From: a virus
Direction: 5' to 3' (one strand)
Length of the DNA: 62,726 nucleotides
IMG/VR virus record: IMGVR_UViG_3300028045_002632
Coordinates: 1 to 62,726 of that record
Part shown: positions 1-8,389 of the stretch, one piece after another
Layout: each line of letters begins with the position of its first letter
Numbering within the stretch: position 1 is the stretch's first letter
Notes under the pieces: model-generated
The model's database searches: none
Seen by the model: only the letters and a program-made list of their open reading frames with translations
What the model was told of the DNA's origin: nothing
Program-made: the position numbers and the translations under genes

Positions 1-1
1 A

Positions 2-1684
2 AACTTACCTCCTGAAAAAATTAAAAAAGCTATTTCAAATAAATTTGGCATAGATGAATCAAAAAAGAACGTTTACAAAATTCGTGGAATTTTAGATCAA
101 ATAAAAAACCAAGATCAAAAAAGTCTTGAAAATGAATTAAACAATCAAAATATATCTCAAAGAAGATATCAAAAACGATTCAAACGCAATAATCAATATT
201 ACGACGATATTATAAATTGGTTTGAAGCATCTCCTTCGAGAACCGGCTCTGGTAAATCTAAAAAGTATTTAATTGCAATTTCTAAAAAACCAGAAGATAT
301 AGAAAACATGAGCACAGGTAGAGATTGGAAATCATGTATGGAAATAGGAAAAGATAACACTTCTAAAGTATATTGCGAAGTGAAAGATGGCGGATTTATA
401 GCATATTTAATTGAGCCAGATGACAAAGAAATAAAAAACCCAAAAGCCAGAGTGCTGGTAAGAAGGTTTGACAGTAAAAGAATTGGCGGCGGATCAAAGC
501 ATGGAATGTCGGTAGCAGTTGTAGAGTCAAAAATTTATGGATGGGAAGTTCCTGGATTCGCTGAAGAAGTAGAAAAATGGGTAGAGTCCAAACAAGGAGA
601 AATCAAAGCAGGGTTGTATCAGTTAAAAGGTGCCGAATACTCAGACACCTACGATCCAGATGGAGAATACATTTCTTCTGACAAAATCGAGGATTTGTGG
701 AAGTTGACAGATCCATGGAGGCCGGATAGTAAATATGCGTTGGAAAAAATAGAACAACTAGATAAAGAAAAGTCTCTTGATTCCGAGTCTATAAAAAGAC
801 TTCATGAATTTCTTAAAAACAGAAAAGGAGATTCAGTATGGGTTCCCAGTTACGAGAGTCATTTACTTAGACATCCAGAACTAATAGAAGTTGAAGATCT
901 AACAAAATCAATGGTAGCCAAATCAAAGAAAGCATTAGTCAGATCAATTGACAAACTTTCTCCTGAAGTGGCTGAACAATTGAAAAAAAATATCTATAAA
1001 GAAGTTTTAGACGGGCTGGAGTATCCTCCAAAAAAAGATGATAAACGAATGGGCGATAGTCCTTACACACTACTCGGTCATTATAACGACATAGCTGATC
1101 AGCTTTCTGCCTTCAGACCCATCCCTAATGAAATCGTTAAGAAGATTTACGAACTAGCAGAAAAGTTGAATGAGAGACCAATAAAGAGCCAAACAGAAAA
1201 AAGCAACAAGCGAAAAATGATTGGCGGACAGATGGGTCAAGTAATTGGTTCTGAAAATTTTGAAGGGAGAATTCTTCAGAGCTTTGCAAATGCTTTGGTT
1301 CAAGCAAACAATCCGGCAGCAAATGGATTCGTAGATAAATACTTGAAATTCCGTGGAGAAGAAGGGTTTGGCCTTGGAGGTCGTTCAATGGGGTATCAAA
1401 GCTTACACAACAATCTTTATAAATTGGGCGAAAAAGGAAAAACATATTTGCCCCAGTTGCAAAAAGAGTTAAAGCAAGTTGAAGATAAAATCAAAAAGAT
1501 AGAACTAGAAACTCCAGGATTAGAACAAGCATATGCTGCCGATGCTAATTCTCAAGATGTCAACAAACTCCTCAATCACAAACCTGCCGAGTACAAAAAC
1601 CTAAAAAAGTCTGAAGAAGAGTATCGTTATGCAATAGATTCTATTGAAAAGGGATCACTTTCCCAGAAGTACGATCCTTTTTAG
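2..1684 (+). CDS. Large phage protein of unknown function (5' end missing)
   Basis: The frame is open from base 2, so the N-terminus lies outside the window; the first internal ATG (308) falls inside the conserved part and is not a convincing start. The visible 560 residues are rich in Lys and Glu. A distinctive stretch around base 308 reads MSTGRDWKSCMEIG, followed by a beta-rich segment with GFIAYLIEP and ARVLVRRF. From memory, similar MSTGR..W.SCM segments occur in long proteins of T4-like and jumbo phages with no known role; this is recognition, not a search. The C-terminal third is helical with coiled-coil-like KKIELE and KNLKKSEEE runs. It ends one base before the convergent SWIM-domain gene. 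Confidence 0.75.
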   Translation, partial: NLPPEKIKKAISNKFGIDESKKNVYKIRGILDQIKNQDQKSLENELNNQNISQRRYQKRFKRNNQYYDDIINWFEASPSRTGSGKSKKYLIAISKKPEDIENMSTGRDWKSCMEIGKDNTSKVYCEVKDGGFIAYLIEPDDKEIKNPKARVLVRRFDSKRIGGGSKHGMSVAVVESKIYGWEVPGFAEEVEKWVESKQGEIKAGLYQLKGAEYSDTYDPDGEYISSDKIEDLWKLTDPWRPDSKYALEKIEQLDKEKSLDSESIKRLHEFLKNRKGDSVWVPSYESHLLRHPELIEVEDLTKSMVAKSKKALVRSIDKLSPEVAEQLKKNIYKEVLDGLEYPPKKDDKRMGDSPYTLLGHYNDIADQLSAFRPIPNEIVKKIYELAEKLNERPIKSQTEKSNKRKMIGGQMGQVIGSENFEGRILQSFANALVQANNPAANGFVDKYLKFRGEEGFGLGGRSMGYQSLHNNLYKLGEKGKTYLPQLQKELKQVEDKIKKIELETPGLEQAYAADANSQDVNKLLNHKPAEYKNLKKSEEEYRYAIDSIEKGSLSQKYDPF

Positions 1685-1685
1685 A

Positions 1686-2210
1686 TCAATCTCTAATTAT
1701 CCCAGAATTAGAAAGCACTTCTACCATCTTTATGAGATGCTTGCACATACCAGGCATCTTCTTTGGGTTACTAGATCCAGGATTGAATTCAGCCTCATAT
1801 TTTCTTGCTTTTCTTCCATATAGAGATTTATTTAAATGATCTGTGTAGTTAAATCTCCATTTGAAATCATTGCAATTACACCTTAGAACCACATCTTGGC
1901 TCATGCTAAGAGGATTAATGTTAAAATTTCCTGTTTCTGTTTTCAGTTTCAACGTTTTTGAAGAAGCAGAATCTTCATATTGTACATTCTTAAAGAGAAT
2001 GATTGGAGAGTATTCTCTTCCTTCATTTTGTGCGAGAGATCGCATAAATAAAGTTCTAACTCCTTTATAAGGACTTAAGTATAAATTAGAGATTTGAATT
2101 GGCTGAGTCGCATGTTGTCTTTTCGTTGTAGTTGGAAAAGCTTCAACAGTGCTCTGGTACAAATCAGAAACTGATGACTCTTCGATTAGCCAATTTTCAA
2201 AAGTATGCAT
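1686..2210 (-). CDS. SWIM-type zinc-finger protein with N-terminal capsid-targeting-like motif
   Basis: 174 residues. The start is the ATG at 2210, giving MHTFENWLIEES, which fits the F-x-x-W-L-x-E motif shared by many proteins here. The C-terminal half has CNCNDFKWRF then PGMCKHLIKMV, the CxC...CxH pattern of a SWIM zinc finger, which in other proteins binds DNA or protein. The middle (residues about 40-110) is beta-rich and unassigned. L-I-E at residues 8-10 would suit the [L/I]-x-E cleavage rule of the T4 prohead protease. I infer a DNA-binding head-internal protein; the zinc pattern is seen, packaging is inferred. It is divergent from the gene at 2266. Confidence 0.75.
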   Translation of the reverse strand: MHTFENWLIEESSVSDLYQSTVEAFPTTTKRQHATQPIQISNLYLSPYKGVRTLFMRSLAQNEGREYSPIILFKNVQYEDSASSKTLKLKTETGNFNINPLSMSQDVVLRCNCNDFKWRFNYTDHLNKSLYGRKARKYEAEFNPGSSNPKKMPGMCKHLIKMVEVLSNSGIIRD

Positions 2211-2255
2211 AAATGTTCTCTATTCTATGTTTCAAATATATAGATCTAAAACTAT

Positions 2256-2263
2256 TATAAATA
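2256..2263 (+). promoter_or_regulatory. TATAAATA octamer, T4-type late promoter candidate
   Basis: Exact match to the T4 late -10 box, lying only 2 bases before the ATG at 2266. At the usual spacing, transcription would begin at or just inside this codon, so either the mRNA is leaderless or the box serves a later start. Confidence 0.45.
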
Positions 2264-2265
2264 TT

Positions 2266-2742
2266 ATGACAGAAAACACAGAAAATGATAAAAACACCTA
2301 CAACTGCCTAAATTGTGGGATTCCTTTCGTAGTTCCAAGTGGCTGGGAACACGATTACGCAGGGTGTACTAATTGCGGAATGGATTCAAAAGTTAGTGAA
2401 TTAAGCTTTGCAAAAAAGAATAAAGAAGGAAAGTGGCTAGGAATAATTCCAAAAGACAGCATTCCAATGTATCCAGATGGAACGCCTATGAGAAGGTTCG
2501 AAGTTAAAGGACGCAAAAGGGAAGACGGAACAGTAGAAAAAGGTGTTTTTATAGACGGCGAAAAGCTAGACTGGACAGTGGATATTACTTCGCTGATGGA
2601 TGCTAAAAGTATGGGTCCATCCTTTTTCAAAGAAATACAAAAGGACATTGAAAAACATTATACAGAAAGTGTTGGAGAAGTTTTAGGAAGAAAAGTAACA
2701 GCATTAGAAATAAAACAAGCAATAAAAGTAGGATGGATTTAA
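2266..2742 (+). CDS. Zinc-ribbon protein of unknown function
   Basis: 158 residues. I chose the ATG at 2266 (MTENTEND) over the longer reading from 2149, because the upstream part runs antisense through the neighbouring gene's 5' end. Residues about 13-40 carry CLNCGIPF ... CTNCGM, two CxxC pairs typical of a zinc ribbon. The rest has no recognised domain: a basic GRKREDGTVEKGVFIDGEK hairpin-like stretch, then a helical C-terminus. It is first in a tight plus-strand run (2266-4904) that contains the lysine aminotransferase. A zinc-dependent nucleic-acid or protein adaptor is possible, but nothing more specific can be supported. Confidence 0.7.
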   Translation: MTENTENDKNTYNCLNCGIPFVVPSGWEHDYAGCTNCGMDSKVSELSFAKKNKEGKWLGIIPKDSIPMYPDGTPMRRFEVKGRKREDGTVEKGVFIDGEKLDWTVDITSLMDAKSMGPSFFKEIQKDIEKHYTESVGEVLGRKVTALEIKQAIKVGWI

Positions 2743-2743
2743 A

Positions 2744-3058
2744 ATGAACGAAGTATCAGGTTACGGATACGAATTTTTAACTGAACTGTTTGGCGGCCCG
2801 CTTGATGGCTACAGAGGAACCGTAATGTCAATCAATGACGAGGACCCTCCAGAAATATGGATTGAAAGAATTAGCAAAAAAAAGCCAAACAAGAATTTAG
2901 GAACTAGATTTTTAGAGCAATGCACAGGATGTTCTCCTGACGAAAAGGTAGCTGTTTATAAATTTTCTTCCAACTCATTGAAGAAGCAAATATGTTGCTA
3001 CAAATATATCGAAACAATGACTTTTAAGAAATACAAAAACAAATATTCAAAGGAATAA
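2744..3058 (+). CDS. Hypothetical protein with FGGPLDGY motif
   Basis: 104 residues, starting 1 base after the upstream stop. Residues about 15-23 read LFGGPLDGYRG; GGPLDG is a recurrent signature of small hypothetical proteins in phages and actinobacteria, with no known role. Four cysteines (CTGC and CC) in the second half could bind metal. It lies between a zinc-ribbon gene and the aminotransferase with essentially no spacers, so it is probably co-transcribed with both. Confidence 0.65.
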   Translation: MNEVSGYGYEFLTELFGGPLDGYRGTVMSINDEDPPEIWIERISKKKPNKNLGTRFLEQCTGCSPDEKVAVYKFSSNSLKKQICCYKYIETMTFKKYKNKYSKE

Positions 3059-3060
3059 CA

Positions 3061-4305
3061 ATGAAGATAGCAGACAGACTAAAGAAGCATATTCTTGTTG
3101 ACGAAAATGCAGTTGTAATTGATTTAAAAAAATCTCAAGGCAGTTGGATCGTAGACGAAGAAACTGGAAAGCAATACATGGATTGCTTTAGTCAATTTGC
3201 TTCTCAACCACTTGGTTGGAATCATCCAAAAGTCGTTGCCCAAAAGGACAGACTGCTTGATGCCGCAATTAGCAAAGTAGCAAATAGCGACATGTATACC
3301 AAAGAGTATGTTGAGTTTGTTGAAAAATTTGCAGAGTTCACACCTGATCATCCATATCATTTTTATGTAAGCGGAGGAGCATTGGGTGTAGAGAATGCAT
3401 TAAAAGCTGCCTTTGATTGGAAATACCAAAAGTATGGCAAGGAAGATATGGATGTAATCCATCTCGAAAACTGTTTCCATGGAAGAAGTGGATACACTAT
3501 GTCTTTGACAAACAATGGCGATCCTGATAATCCAAAAGTTGATGGCTATCCAAAATTTGAATGGACAAGAATTCTTAATCCTAAAATTAATTTCCCTATA
3601 TTAGATGATGCAAATTATTTGAGCGATCTAGAAAGAAGGGAAAAGACATCTTTAGATCAAGCTGAAGCTGCTTTGAAAAATAGAAACGTGGCGGCGATTA
3701 TAATCGAACCCATCCAAGGAGAAGGTGGAGACAACCACTTCCGTGACGAATATTTAGTGGGACTGAGACAACTGGCTGATCAATATGAAGCGATGTTGAT
3801 CTTTGATGAAGTTCAAACTGGGGTTGGGCTTACAGGAGAATTTTGGGCATATCAAAACTTCTCCGTAGTTCCAGACATGATATCTTTTGGGAAGAAGATG
3901 CAAACATGCGGGTTCGCAGCAAGTGACAGAATAACCACAGAAAAAAACAATGTGTTCACAGTTCCAAGTAGAATCAACTCTACGTGGGGAGGAAACATTG
4001 TTGACATGGTTCGCTCAACCATGTACTTGGAAATAATAGAAGAGGATGATTTAGTAAACAACGCAAAATCAGTTGGAAATCATCTTCTTTCAAGACTGGA
4101 AGCAATGGGGTTGGATAATGCAAGAGGGAAAGGACTTTGGATTGCATTTGACCATCCAAATCGTGATCAAGTGATTTCAGATTTATTTGACAAAGGTATG
4201 TTTGTGCTTTCTTGTGGATCAGATTCCATCAGGCTAAGGCCACACCTTGACTTCTCTGTTCAAGATGCAGACTTAGCCGCAGATTTGATATCGCAAGTCG
4301 TGTAA
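3061..4305 (+). CDS. lat: L-lysine 6-aminotransferase (PLP-dependent, class III)
   Basis: 414 residues, full length for the family. Class III aminotransferases of this group move the epsilon-amino group of lysine to 2-oxoglutarate, giving 2-aminoadipate semialdehyde and glutamate. Visible landmarks: CFSQFASQPLGWNHPK near the N-terminus; FYVSGGALGVENALK for phosphate binding; the aspartate in IFDEVQTGVGLTG; and SFGKKMQTCGF, whose lysine should form the Schiff base and whose context resembles known LAT enzymes. The gene begins 2 bases after the upstream stop, so it is in an operon. It is a metabolic gene unusual in a phage. Glutamate dehydrogenase (7114) and PII (9373) nearby suggest a linked nitrogen function. 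Related omega-aminotransferases with another substrate are the alternative. Confidence 0.85.
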   Translation: MKIADRLKKHILVDENAVVIDLKKSQGSWIVDEETGKQYMDCFSQFASQPLGWNHPKVVAQKDRLLDAAISKVANSDMYTKEYVEFVEKFAEFTPDHPYHFYVSGGALGVENALKAAFDWKYQKYGKEDMDVIHLENCFHGRSGYTMSLTNNGDPDNPKVDGYPKFEWTRILNPKINFPILDDANYLSDLERREKTSLDQAEAALKNRNVAAIIIEPIQGEGGDNHFRDEYLVGLRQLADQYEAMLIFDEVQTGVGLTGEFWAYQNFSVVPDMISFGKKMQTCGFAASDRITTEKNNVFTVPSRINSTWGGNIVDMVRSTMYLEIIEEDDLVNNAKSVGNHLLSRLEAMGLDNARGKGLWIAFDHPNRDQVISDLFDKGMFVLSCGSDSIRLRPHLDFSVQDADLAADLISQVV

Positions 4306-4322
4306 TAAATATTATAAAGCAT

Positions 4323-4904
4323 ATGATTAAAATAATTCAATCAAGTCCTCCACATACGGGTTCTACCTTATTGTTGAATTTAATACACGGGTTTATATCT
4401 CCACAAGAAAGAATACACTATGCTAATTACAACATCTTTGATGAATTAATACATAAATTCTCAATAATTAAAACACATGATTTAAATATTATTGATTTAG
4501 AAAATAAATATCCCCAATATAAATTATTCTTTGTTATGAGTGAACGTAATGATAGAAAAGTGCAAAAAGAAATAAATAATGAATATAAAAAAAAATCAAA
4601 TGTATTAGTAATTAATTATGATAAATTACTTGCAACTGATAACAGTATTAAGGATGTAATCGATTATATATTTAATGAATTTAATAACTTTATACCAAAT
4701 GAATTAAAACCTAATAAAGACGATAATTTAATTAAAGATGATATGGGAAATAGGATGAAAATTGTAAATGAAACTGTAGAAAAAATGAAAGATGAGCCGT
4801 TTGAGGAATGTGATAAATTTACAGGTATTCACGGACATCATAGAGGAAGAACAGCCGATGTACATTCCGCACAAAAACAGGAAAAATCTTGTTGGAAGTT
4901 TTAG
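4323..4904 (+). CDS. Sulfotransferase-like P-loop protein
   Basis: 193 residues. The N-terminus IKIIQSSPPHTGSTLLLNLI resembles the PAPS 5'-phosphosulfate loop of sulfotransferases. A later KLFFVMSERNDRK strand and FEECDKFTGIHG end also suit the fold, but the protein is shorter than classical enzymes (about 250-300 residues). It is one of four such proteins in the window (also 8390, 15057, 26661). Base composition is visibly more AT-rich than the neighbours, with many AAT and ATA codons, suggesting a separate origin. It could be a kinase-like P-loop protein instead. Confidence 0.6.
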   Translation: MIKIIQSSPPHTGSTLLLNLIHGFISPQERIHYANYNIFDELIHKFSIIKTHDLNIIDLENKYPQYKLFFVMSERNDRKVQKEINNEYKKKSNVLVINYDKLLATDNSIKDVIDYIFNEFNNFIPNELKPNKDDNLIKDDMGNRMKIVNETVEKMKDEPFEECDKFTGIHGHHRGRTADVHSAQKQEKSCWKF

Positions 4905-4968
4905 GAATCGTGCTTCATCGTGTTACGAGTGTTTTCGTTGATCATTTCTGATAATTCATAAAAACTTT

Positions 4969-5685
4969 TCATTTTTTCACCTTTAATGCATTTTTAACAA
5001 CATCTATCGCTTTAAGAAGCTCTGGTGATGCTCCCATTCTGTTCGTCATGTGAGGAAATATAGCCTTTTCTAGCTGATCTGCTGTAATTTGACTTTGACC
5101 TTGTTGTTGTTGTTGTTGTTGTTGTTGTGGTTGTTGTTGGCCTTGAGCTTGTGGTTGACCTTGACCTTGTGGTTGACCTTGACCTTGGTCTTGGTCTTGT
5201 TGTTGACCTTGACCTTTATTCCCAAGCCACCCTTTAATCCCTCTCCATGCATTACCAAGCATGCCGTTTTTTTGCGCCCAGCCAGTCCCATCGTCTCTAG
5301 TTGCCCCAATTGATGCAGCACCTTGCTTGAGCTTGCCTCCAGCCCAGTCGGCTCTATTTTGCGCCTTCATCATTCCTGTTTTTTGCTGTGCAGCTTGAGT
5401 TTTGGAATCTCTTTTCAGACCTGCCTGCATAGCCCTTTGGTCCTTTTGCTGCTGCTTTGCATCAGCGTCGGAAGTTGGATCTTTTTTACCGCCCCACCAA
5501 GCCTCGTTTATCAATTCTAATTCCGAGATTGCTTGCTCTTGCAGGTCTACATCCAAAGTCATAAAGTGTTGCAAGTCTTCAATGACGATCTCTACAGGCA
5601 TACCAGATTCGCAAACTACAACCGCTAATTCATTTATGCTTTTTCTAAGGTCTCTTTCGAAACAATAATTTTCAAATTTTTTCAT
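4969..5685 (-). CDS. Gln-rich protein with capsid-targeting-like N-terminus
   Basis: 238 residues, starting at the ATG at 5685 (MKKFENYCFERD, a relaxed version of the shared motif). A helical N-terminal domain (to about residue 65) is followed by a low-complexity Lys/Gln/Gly region, with repeated GQGQPQGQ and a run of nine glutamines at about 192-200, then a helical end AIDVVKNALKVKK. A GATAAATA box sits one base before the ATG. The layout (short tag, helical head, disordered linker) suits an internal head or scaffold-associated protein; this is inference. The trypsin-like gene's stop lies directly upstream. Confidence 0.7.
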   Translation of the reverse strand: MKKFENYCFERDLRKSINELAVVVCESGMPVEIVIEDLQHFMTLDVDLQEQAISELELINEAWWGGKKDPTSDADAKQQQKDQRAMQAGLKRDSKTQAAQQKTGMMKAQNRADWAGGKLKQGAASIGATRDDGTGWAQKNGMLGNAWRGIKGWLGNKGQGQQQDQDQGQGQPQGQGQPQAQGQQQPQQQQQQQQQGQSQITADQLEKAIFPHMTNRMGASPELLKAIDVVKNALKVKK

Positions 5686-6501
5686 TTATTTATCCCAAAA
5701 ATTAATTGGTGTTATGTGCTTGTTAAATTGCTTATGCTCCATCTCTACATAAAAGAATGGTACAACTGGCATTTTTTCTTCTTTATTAAACGCAAAATCT
5801 ATTACACTATTTAGTTCTTTGTTCCATTTTTTGAACCTAGATAATGGAACTGCAAACGCCATATGGTAAACCTGTTGCGGTATCATTCCTGAATTGACCC
5901 TGATTGCTTGAATCATGCCAATTAGCTTGTTTTCATGAAATAAACCACCACCGCTATCGCCAGGCACAGTACCAGCAGAATATCTAATTGTTCCATTTAC
6001 ATTTCCTTCATTTAGAGAAGATAATGAATTTATTATTCCAGTTTCAACTCGTGGCTCTTCTCCTAAGCCACTGCCAACTCTGGTGATTTTGTTTCCAATA
6101 TAGTAATTTTTTTCAAATGACAAATCAGCTACCGGCATTTCTTTTTCAGACGTAAACAAGACAACTGCTGTATCTTTGGATTTATCCATTCTGTAAAAAA
6201 TAGCTGGGTAATCTTTAAAGCCCTTGACAGTACTCCAGTTTTCATATTCATAGACTCTGACAACATGTGGCTGTGGCGAGTGGACGTGTGCAACTGAAAG
6301 TGCGACATTTCTCCACTCTTCTCCTACTTTTTCACTTCTTACAATTATCGCAGATCCGTTTCCGCCACCTTGCGATGGCTTCAGTGTGACAGCCGGATAC
6401 AAGCATTTATTGTGAAGCAATTTGTCTGGTTCTTCACTAGATAATGGTGACGACAAAATCAATACTAAAAAAGTCGTTATAGTTGTTTTTAATATATTCA
6501 T
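5686..6501 (-). CDS. Secreted trypsin-like serine protease
   Basis: 271 residues from the ATG at 6501 (MNILKTTITTF); the longer TTG reading lacks a sensible signal. The first ~20 residues form a hydrophobic signal peptide ending near LSSPLSS. Catalytic candidates in order: His in LSVAHVHSP, Asp in SKDTAVVLF, Ser in PGDSGGGLF, the full S1/HtrA-type triad. No PDZ domain follows. A secreted protease in a lytic phage could act on envelope proteins or mature other secreted proteins. Its start has a CCTAAATA box 5 bases upstream and no Shine-Dalgarno. The divergent neighbour at 6531 is another secreted protein. Confidence 0.85.
   Translation of the reverse strand: MNILKTTITTFLVLILSSPLSSEEPDKLLHNKCLYPAVTLKPSQGGGNGSAIIVRSEKVGEEWRNVALSVAHVHSPQPHVVRVYEYENWSTVKGFKDYPAIFYRMDKSKDTAVVLFTSEKEMPVADLSFEKNYYIGNKITRVGSGLGEEPRVETGIINSLSSLNEGNVNGTIRYSAGTVPGDSGGGLFHENKLIGMIQAIRVNSGMIPQQVYHMAFAVPLSRFKKWNKELNSVIDFAFNKEEKMPVVPFFYVEMEHKQFNKHITPINFWDK
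5687..5694 (-). promoter_or_regulatory. GATAAATA late-promoter-like box for the Gln-rich gene
   Basis: On the minus strand the sequence reads GGGATAAATAAATG, so the box ends one base before the start codon. GGGA eight bases upstream of the ATG could act as a weak Shine-Dalgarno if transcription begins further upstream. Confidence 0.4.
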
Positions 6502-6506
6502 ACATT

Positions 6507-6514
6507 TATTTAGG
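6507..6514 (-). promoter_or_regulatory. CCTAAATA box 5 bases before the protease start
   Basis: Minus-strand reading CCTAAATA-AATGT-ATG. It shares the TAAATA core and the 5-base spacing seen at 9988, 38311 and 51144. Confidence 0.4.
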
Positions 6515-6530
6515 ATGAAAGGAATCAAAA

Positions 6531-7076
6531 ATGAATAGACTTATATCTTTAACATTAATAATGCTATTAATGGGTTCGATAGCATTTGCCTATCAAAACA
6601 ATAAAAAAAACAACCTGCTTGACAAATGGCAAAGCTGGGGAGGTTCGCAAGATGAGCCTCAAATAGAGCCAAATCCTCAAATAGAGCCAAAGCCTCAAAT
6701 AGAGCCAAAGCCTCAAATAGAGCCAAAGCCTCAAATAGAGCCACAAGAGCCGATGGATAAAAATCCAGAATCTTACGAAGAGGCTCTAAAAATGGCAAAA
6801 GAACAAAACAAAAAAATATTTTTATTCTTTTCAACAGAAACCTGTCATTGGTGTGTAAAAATGAAAGAAAATACTTTGTCAGATGATGATGTGAAAAGTA
6901 TTTTATCTGAGTACGTCGTTTACTATGCGGATGCATCTAAAGAAATAGAGCTTCGTAGAAAGTATAATGTTTCGGGAATTCCAAACTATTTCATAGTAGA
7001 TAAAAATGAGAAAATAGTCAAACACGGAATAGGGTATAAAGGAGAAGAATCTTTTAAAGGATGGATAGAAGATTAA
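6531..7076 (+). CDS. Secreted thioredoxin-fold protein (CHWC active site)
   Basis: 181 residues. The Shine-Dalgarno AAAGGA precedes the ATG at 6531. A clear signal peptide (MNRLISLTLIMLLMGSIAFA) is followed by a linker of five PQIEPK/N hexapeptides, then a thioredoxin-like domain (about 75-180). That domain has FFSTETCHWCVKMKE, a CxxC redox motif in the arrangement of DUF255/thioredoxin-7 type proteins, and the cis-Pro region VSGIPNYFIVD. It probably acts in the periplasm on disulfides, perhaps helping the adjacent secreted protease or reducing host envelope proteins. The proline-rich repeat probably acts as a spacer. Confidence 0.85.
   Translation: MNRLISLTLIMLLMGSIAFAYQNNKKNNLLDKWQSWGGSQDEPQIEPNPQIEPKPQIEPKPQIEPKPQIEPQEPMDKNPESYEEALKMAKEQNKKIFLFFSTETCHWCVKMKENTLSDDDVKSILSEYVVYYADASKEIELRRKYNVSGIPNYFIVDKNEKIVKHGIGYKGEESFKGWIED
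6657..6746 (+). repeat. 18-bp tandem repeat, five copies, encoding PQIEPK
   Basis: CCTCAAATAGAGCCAAAG units in near-perfect tandem inside the thioredoxin-like gene. The last copy diverges at its end. Copy number probably varies between relatives by slippage. Confidence 0.9.
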
Positions 7077-7113
7077 TAAGAATTAAACACTAAAATAAAG
7101 CGAGGTGGTGTAT

Positions 7114-8376
7114 ATGTCTTTGTTAGAAGGAGCAAAGTCTTATTTAAGTAAAGCTGTTGAGTTCGCAAACATAGACCCTGAAAGTAGGCTGCGTTTACAA
7201 TATCCTCAAAGAACTCTTCAAGTTTCAATCCCAATGAGGCACGATGACGGAACCTTGAAGATGTATAAAGCATTTAGGTGTCAATATGATTCAACGATGG
7301 GTCCAACTAAGGGCGGCATAAGATTTCACCCTCATGTGGACAGAGATCATGTCGAAGCTTTAAGTTTCTGGATGACGTTTAAATGCGCCGCTCTAAAAGT
7401 TCCTTTTGGAGGAGCTAAGGGCGGCGTTTCCATTGATCCAAACTCGCTTTCACATCGTGAGTTGGAAAGAATTAGCAAGGCATACATCAGTGCGTTTAGA
7501 GATTTTATTGGTCCTGATGAAGATATTCCTGCACCAGATTTAGGAACCAACGAACGTGTTATGGGATGGATGTACTCTGAGTACAGAAGAATTAAAGGAG
7601 GGAATCCAAGAGCAATAATCACTGGCAAGCCTGTTGCTTTAGGAGGAATAGAGGGCAGAGATTCTGCTACTGGCTACGGAGGATACTACGTACTAGAGCA
7701 CCTGATGGATAACTATTTAGATAAAATAAATTTACCCGTAAAACAAGACTTAAAAATAGCAATTCAAGGATTTGGAAACGTAGGATATTGGTTTGCGGAA
7801 AAATGCTCCAGAAATGGAATAAAAGTAATTGCTGCATCTAATCAGTTTGGAGGGGTACACGATCCAAATGGACTTGACATTTCTGCCTGCAAGCAAGCTT
7901 TAGAAAAATCAGAAGAAAAAGAATGGGGTCAAGGAACTAAAATCTCTAATGAAGAATTGATTTCTTTAGAATGTGACATTTTGGTTCCTGCCGCAATTGA
8001 GGATGTGATAACAAAAGAAAATGCCGATTCGGTGAAGGCTCGAATGGTTTTTGAAATGGCCAACGGACCAACTACAGTTGAGGCAAATCAGATATTAGAA
8101 AACAAAGGGATAATTATAGTTCCAGATATACTTGCAAACGCTGGCGGAGTTTGTGTTTCTTTCTTTGAGTGGCTTCAAAATAAACATGGAGAATATTGGG
8201 AAAGATCTAAAGTAGATGAAGAATTAAAGAAAAGAATGTGCTATGGAACTGAAAGAATGATGGCTCAATTTTTCAAATATGACACATCTATGAAAGTTGC
8301 GACATATACGCTTGCGTTGAAGCGAATTGCTGATGCGAACGAATCTTTAGGAAATAAAAATTATTTCCTAAAGTAG
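7114..8376 (+). CDS. gdhA: Glutamate dehydrogenase (Glu/Leu/Phe/Val family)
   Basis: 420 residues, full length for the hexameric enzyme, which interconverts glutamate with 2-oxoglutarate and ammonium using NAD(P). I chose the ATG at 7114 because GAGGTGG stands 5 bases before it; a GTG at 7105 is possible. N-terminal dimerisation/catalytic domain: GPTKGGIRFHP, then PFGGAKGG with the catalytic lysine, then PAPDLGTNE. The NAD(P)-binding Rossmann segment has IQGFGNVGYWFAEK; PAAIEDVI and LANAGGVCVS follow as expected. All key residues seem present, so it should be active. It is rare in phages. It shares glutamate/2-oxoglutarate with the nearby aminotransferase and with PII. Confidence 0.92.
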   Translation: MSLLEGAKSYLSKAVEFANIDPESRLRLQYPQRTLQVSIPMRHDDGTLKMYKAFRCQYDSTMGPTKGGIRFHPHVDRDHVEALSFWMTFKCAALKVPFGGAKGGVSIDPNSLSHRELERISKAYISAFRDFIGPDEDIPAPDLGTNERVMGWMYSEYRRIKGGNPRAIITGKPVALGGIEGRDSATGYGGYYVLEHLMDNYLDKINLPVKQDLKIAIQGFGNVGYWFAEKCSRNGIKVIAASNQFGGVHDPNGLDISACKQALEKSEEKEWGQGTKISNEELISLECDILVPAAIEDVITKENADSVKARMVFEMANGPTTVEANQILENKGIIIVPDILANAGGVCVSFFEWLQNKHGEYWERSKVDEELKKRMCYGTERMMAQFFKYDTSMKVATYTLALKRIADANESLGNKNYFLK

Positions 8377-8389
8377 ACTTTAATATACC

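Noticed and set aside
5089-5313. Leu-rich plus-strand frame opposite the Gln-rich gene
   Set aside because: It is the antisense shadow of the poly-Gln tract; no ribosome site and no coherent domain.
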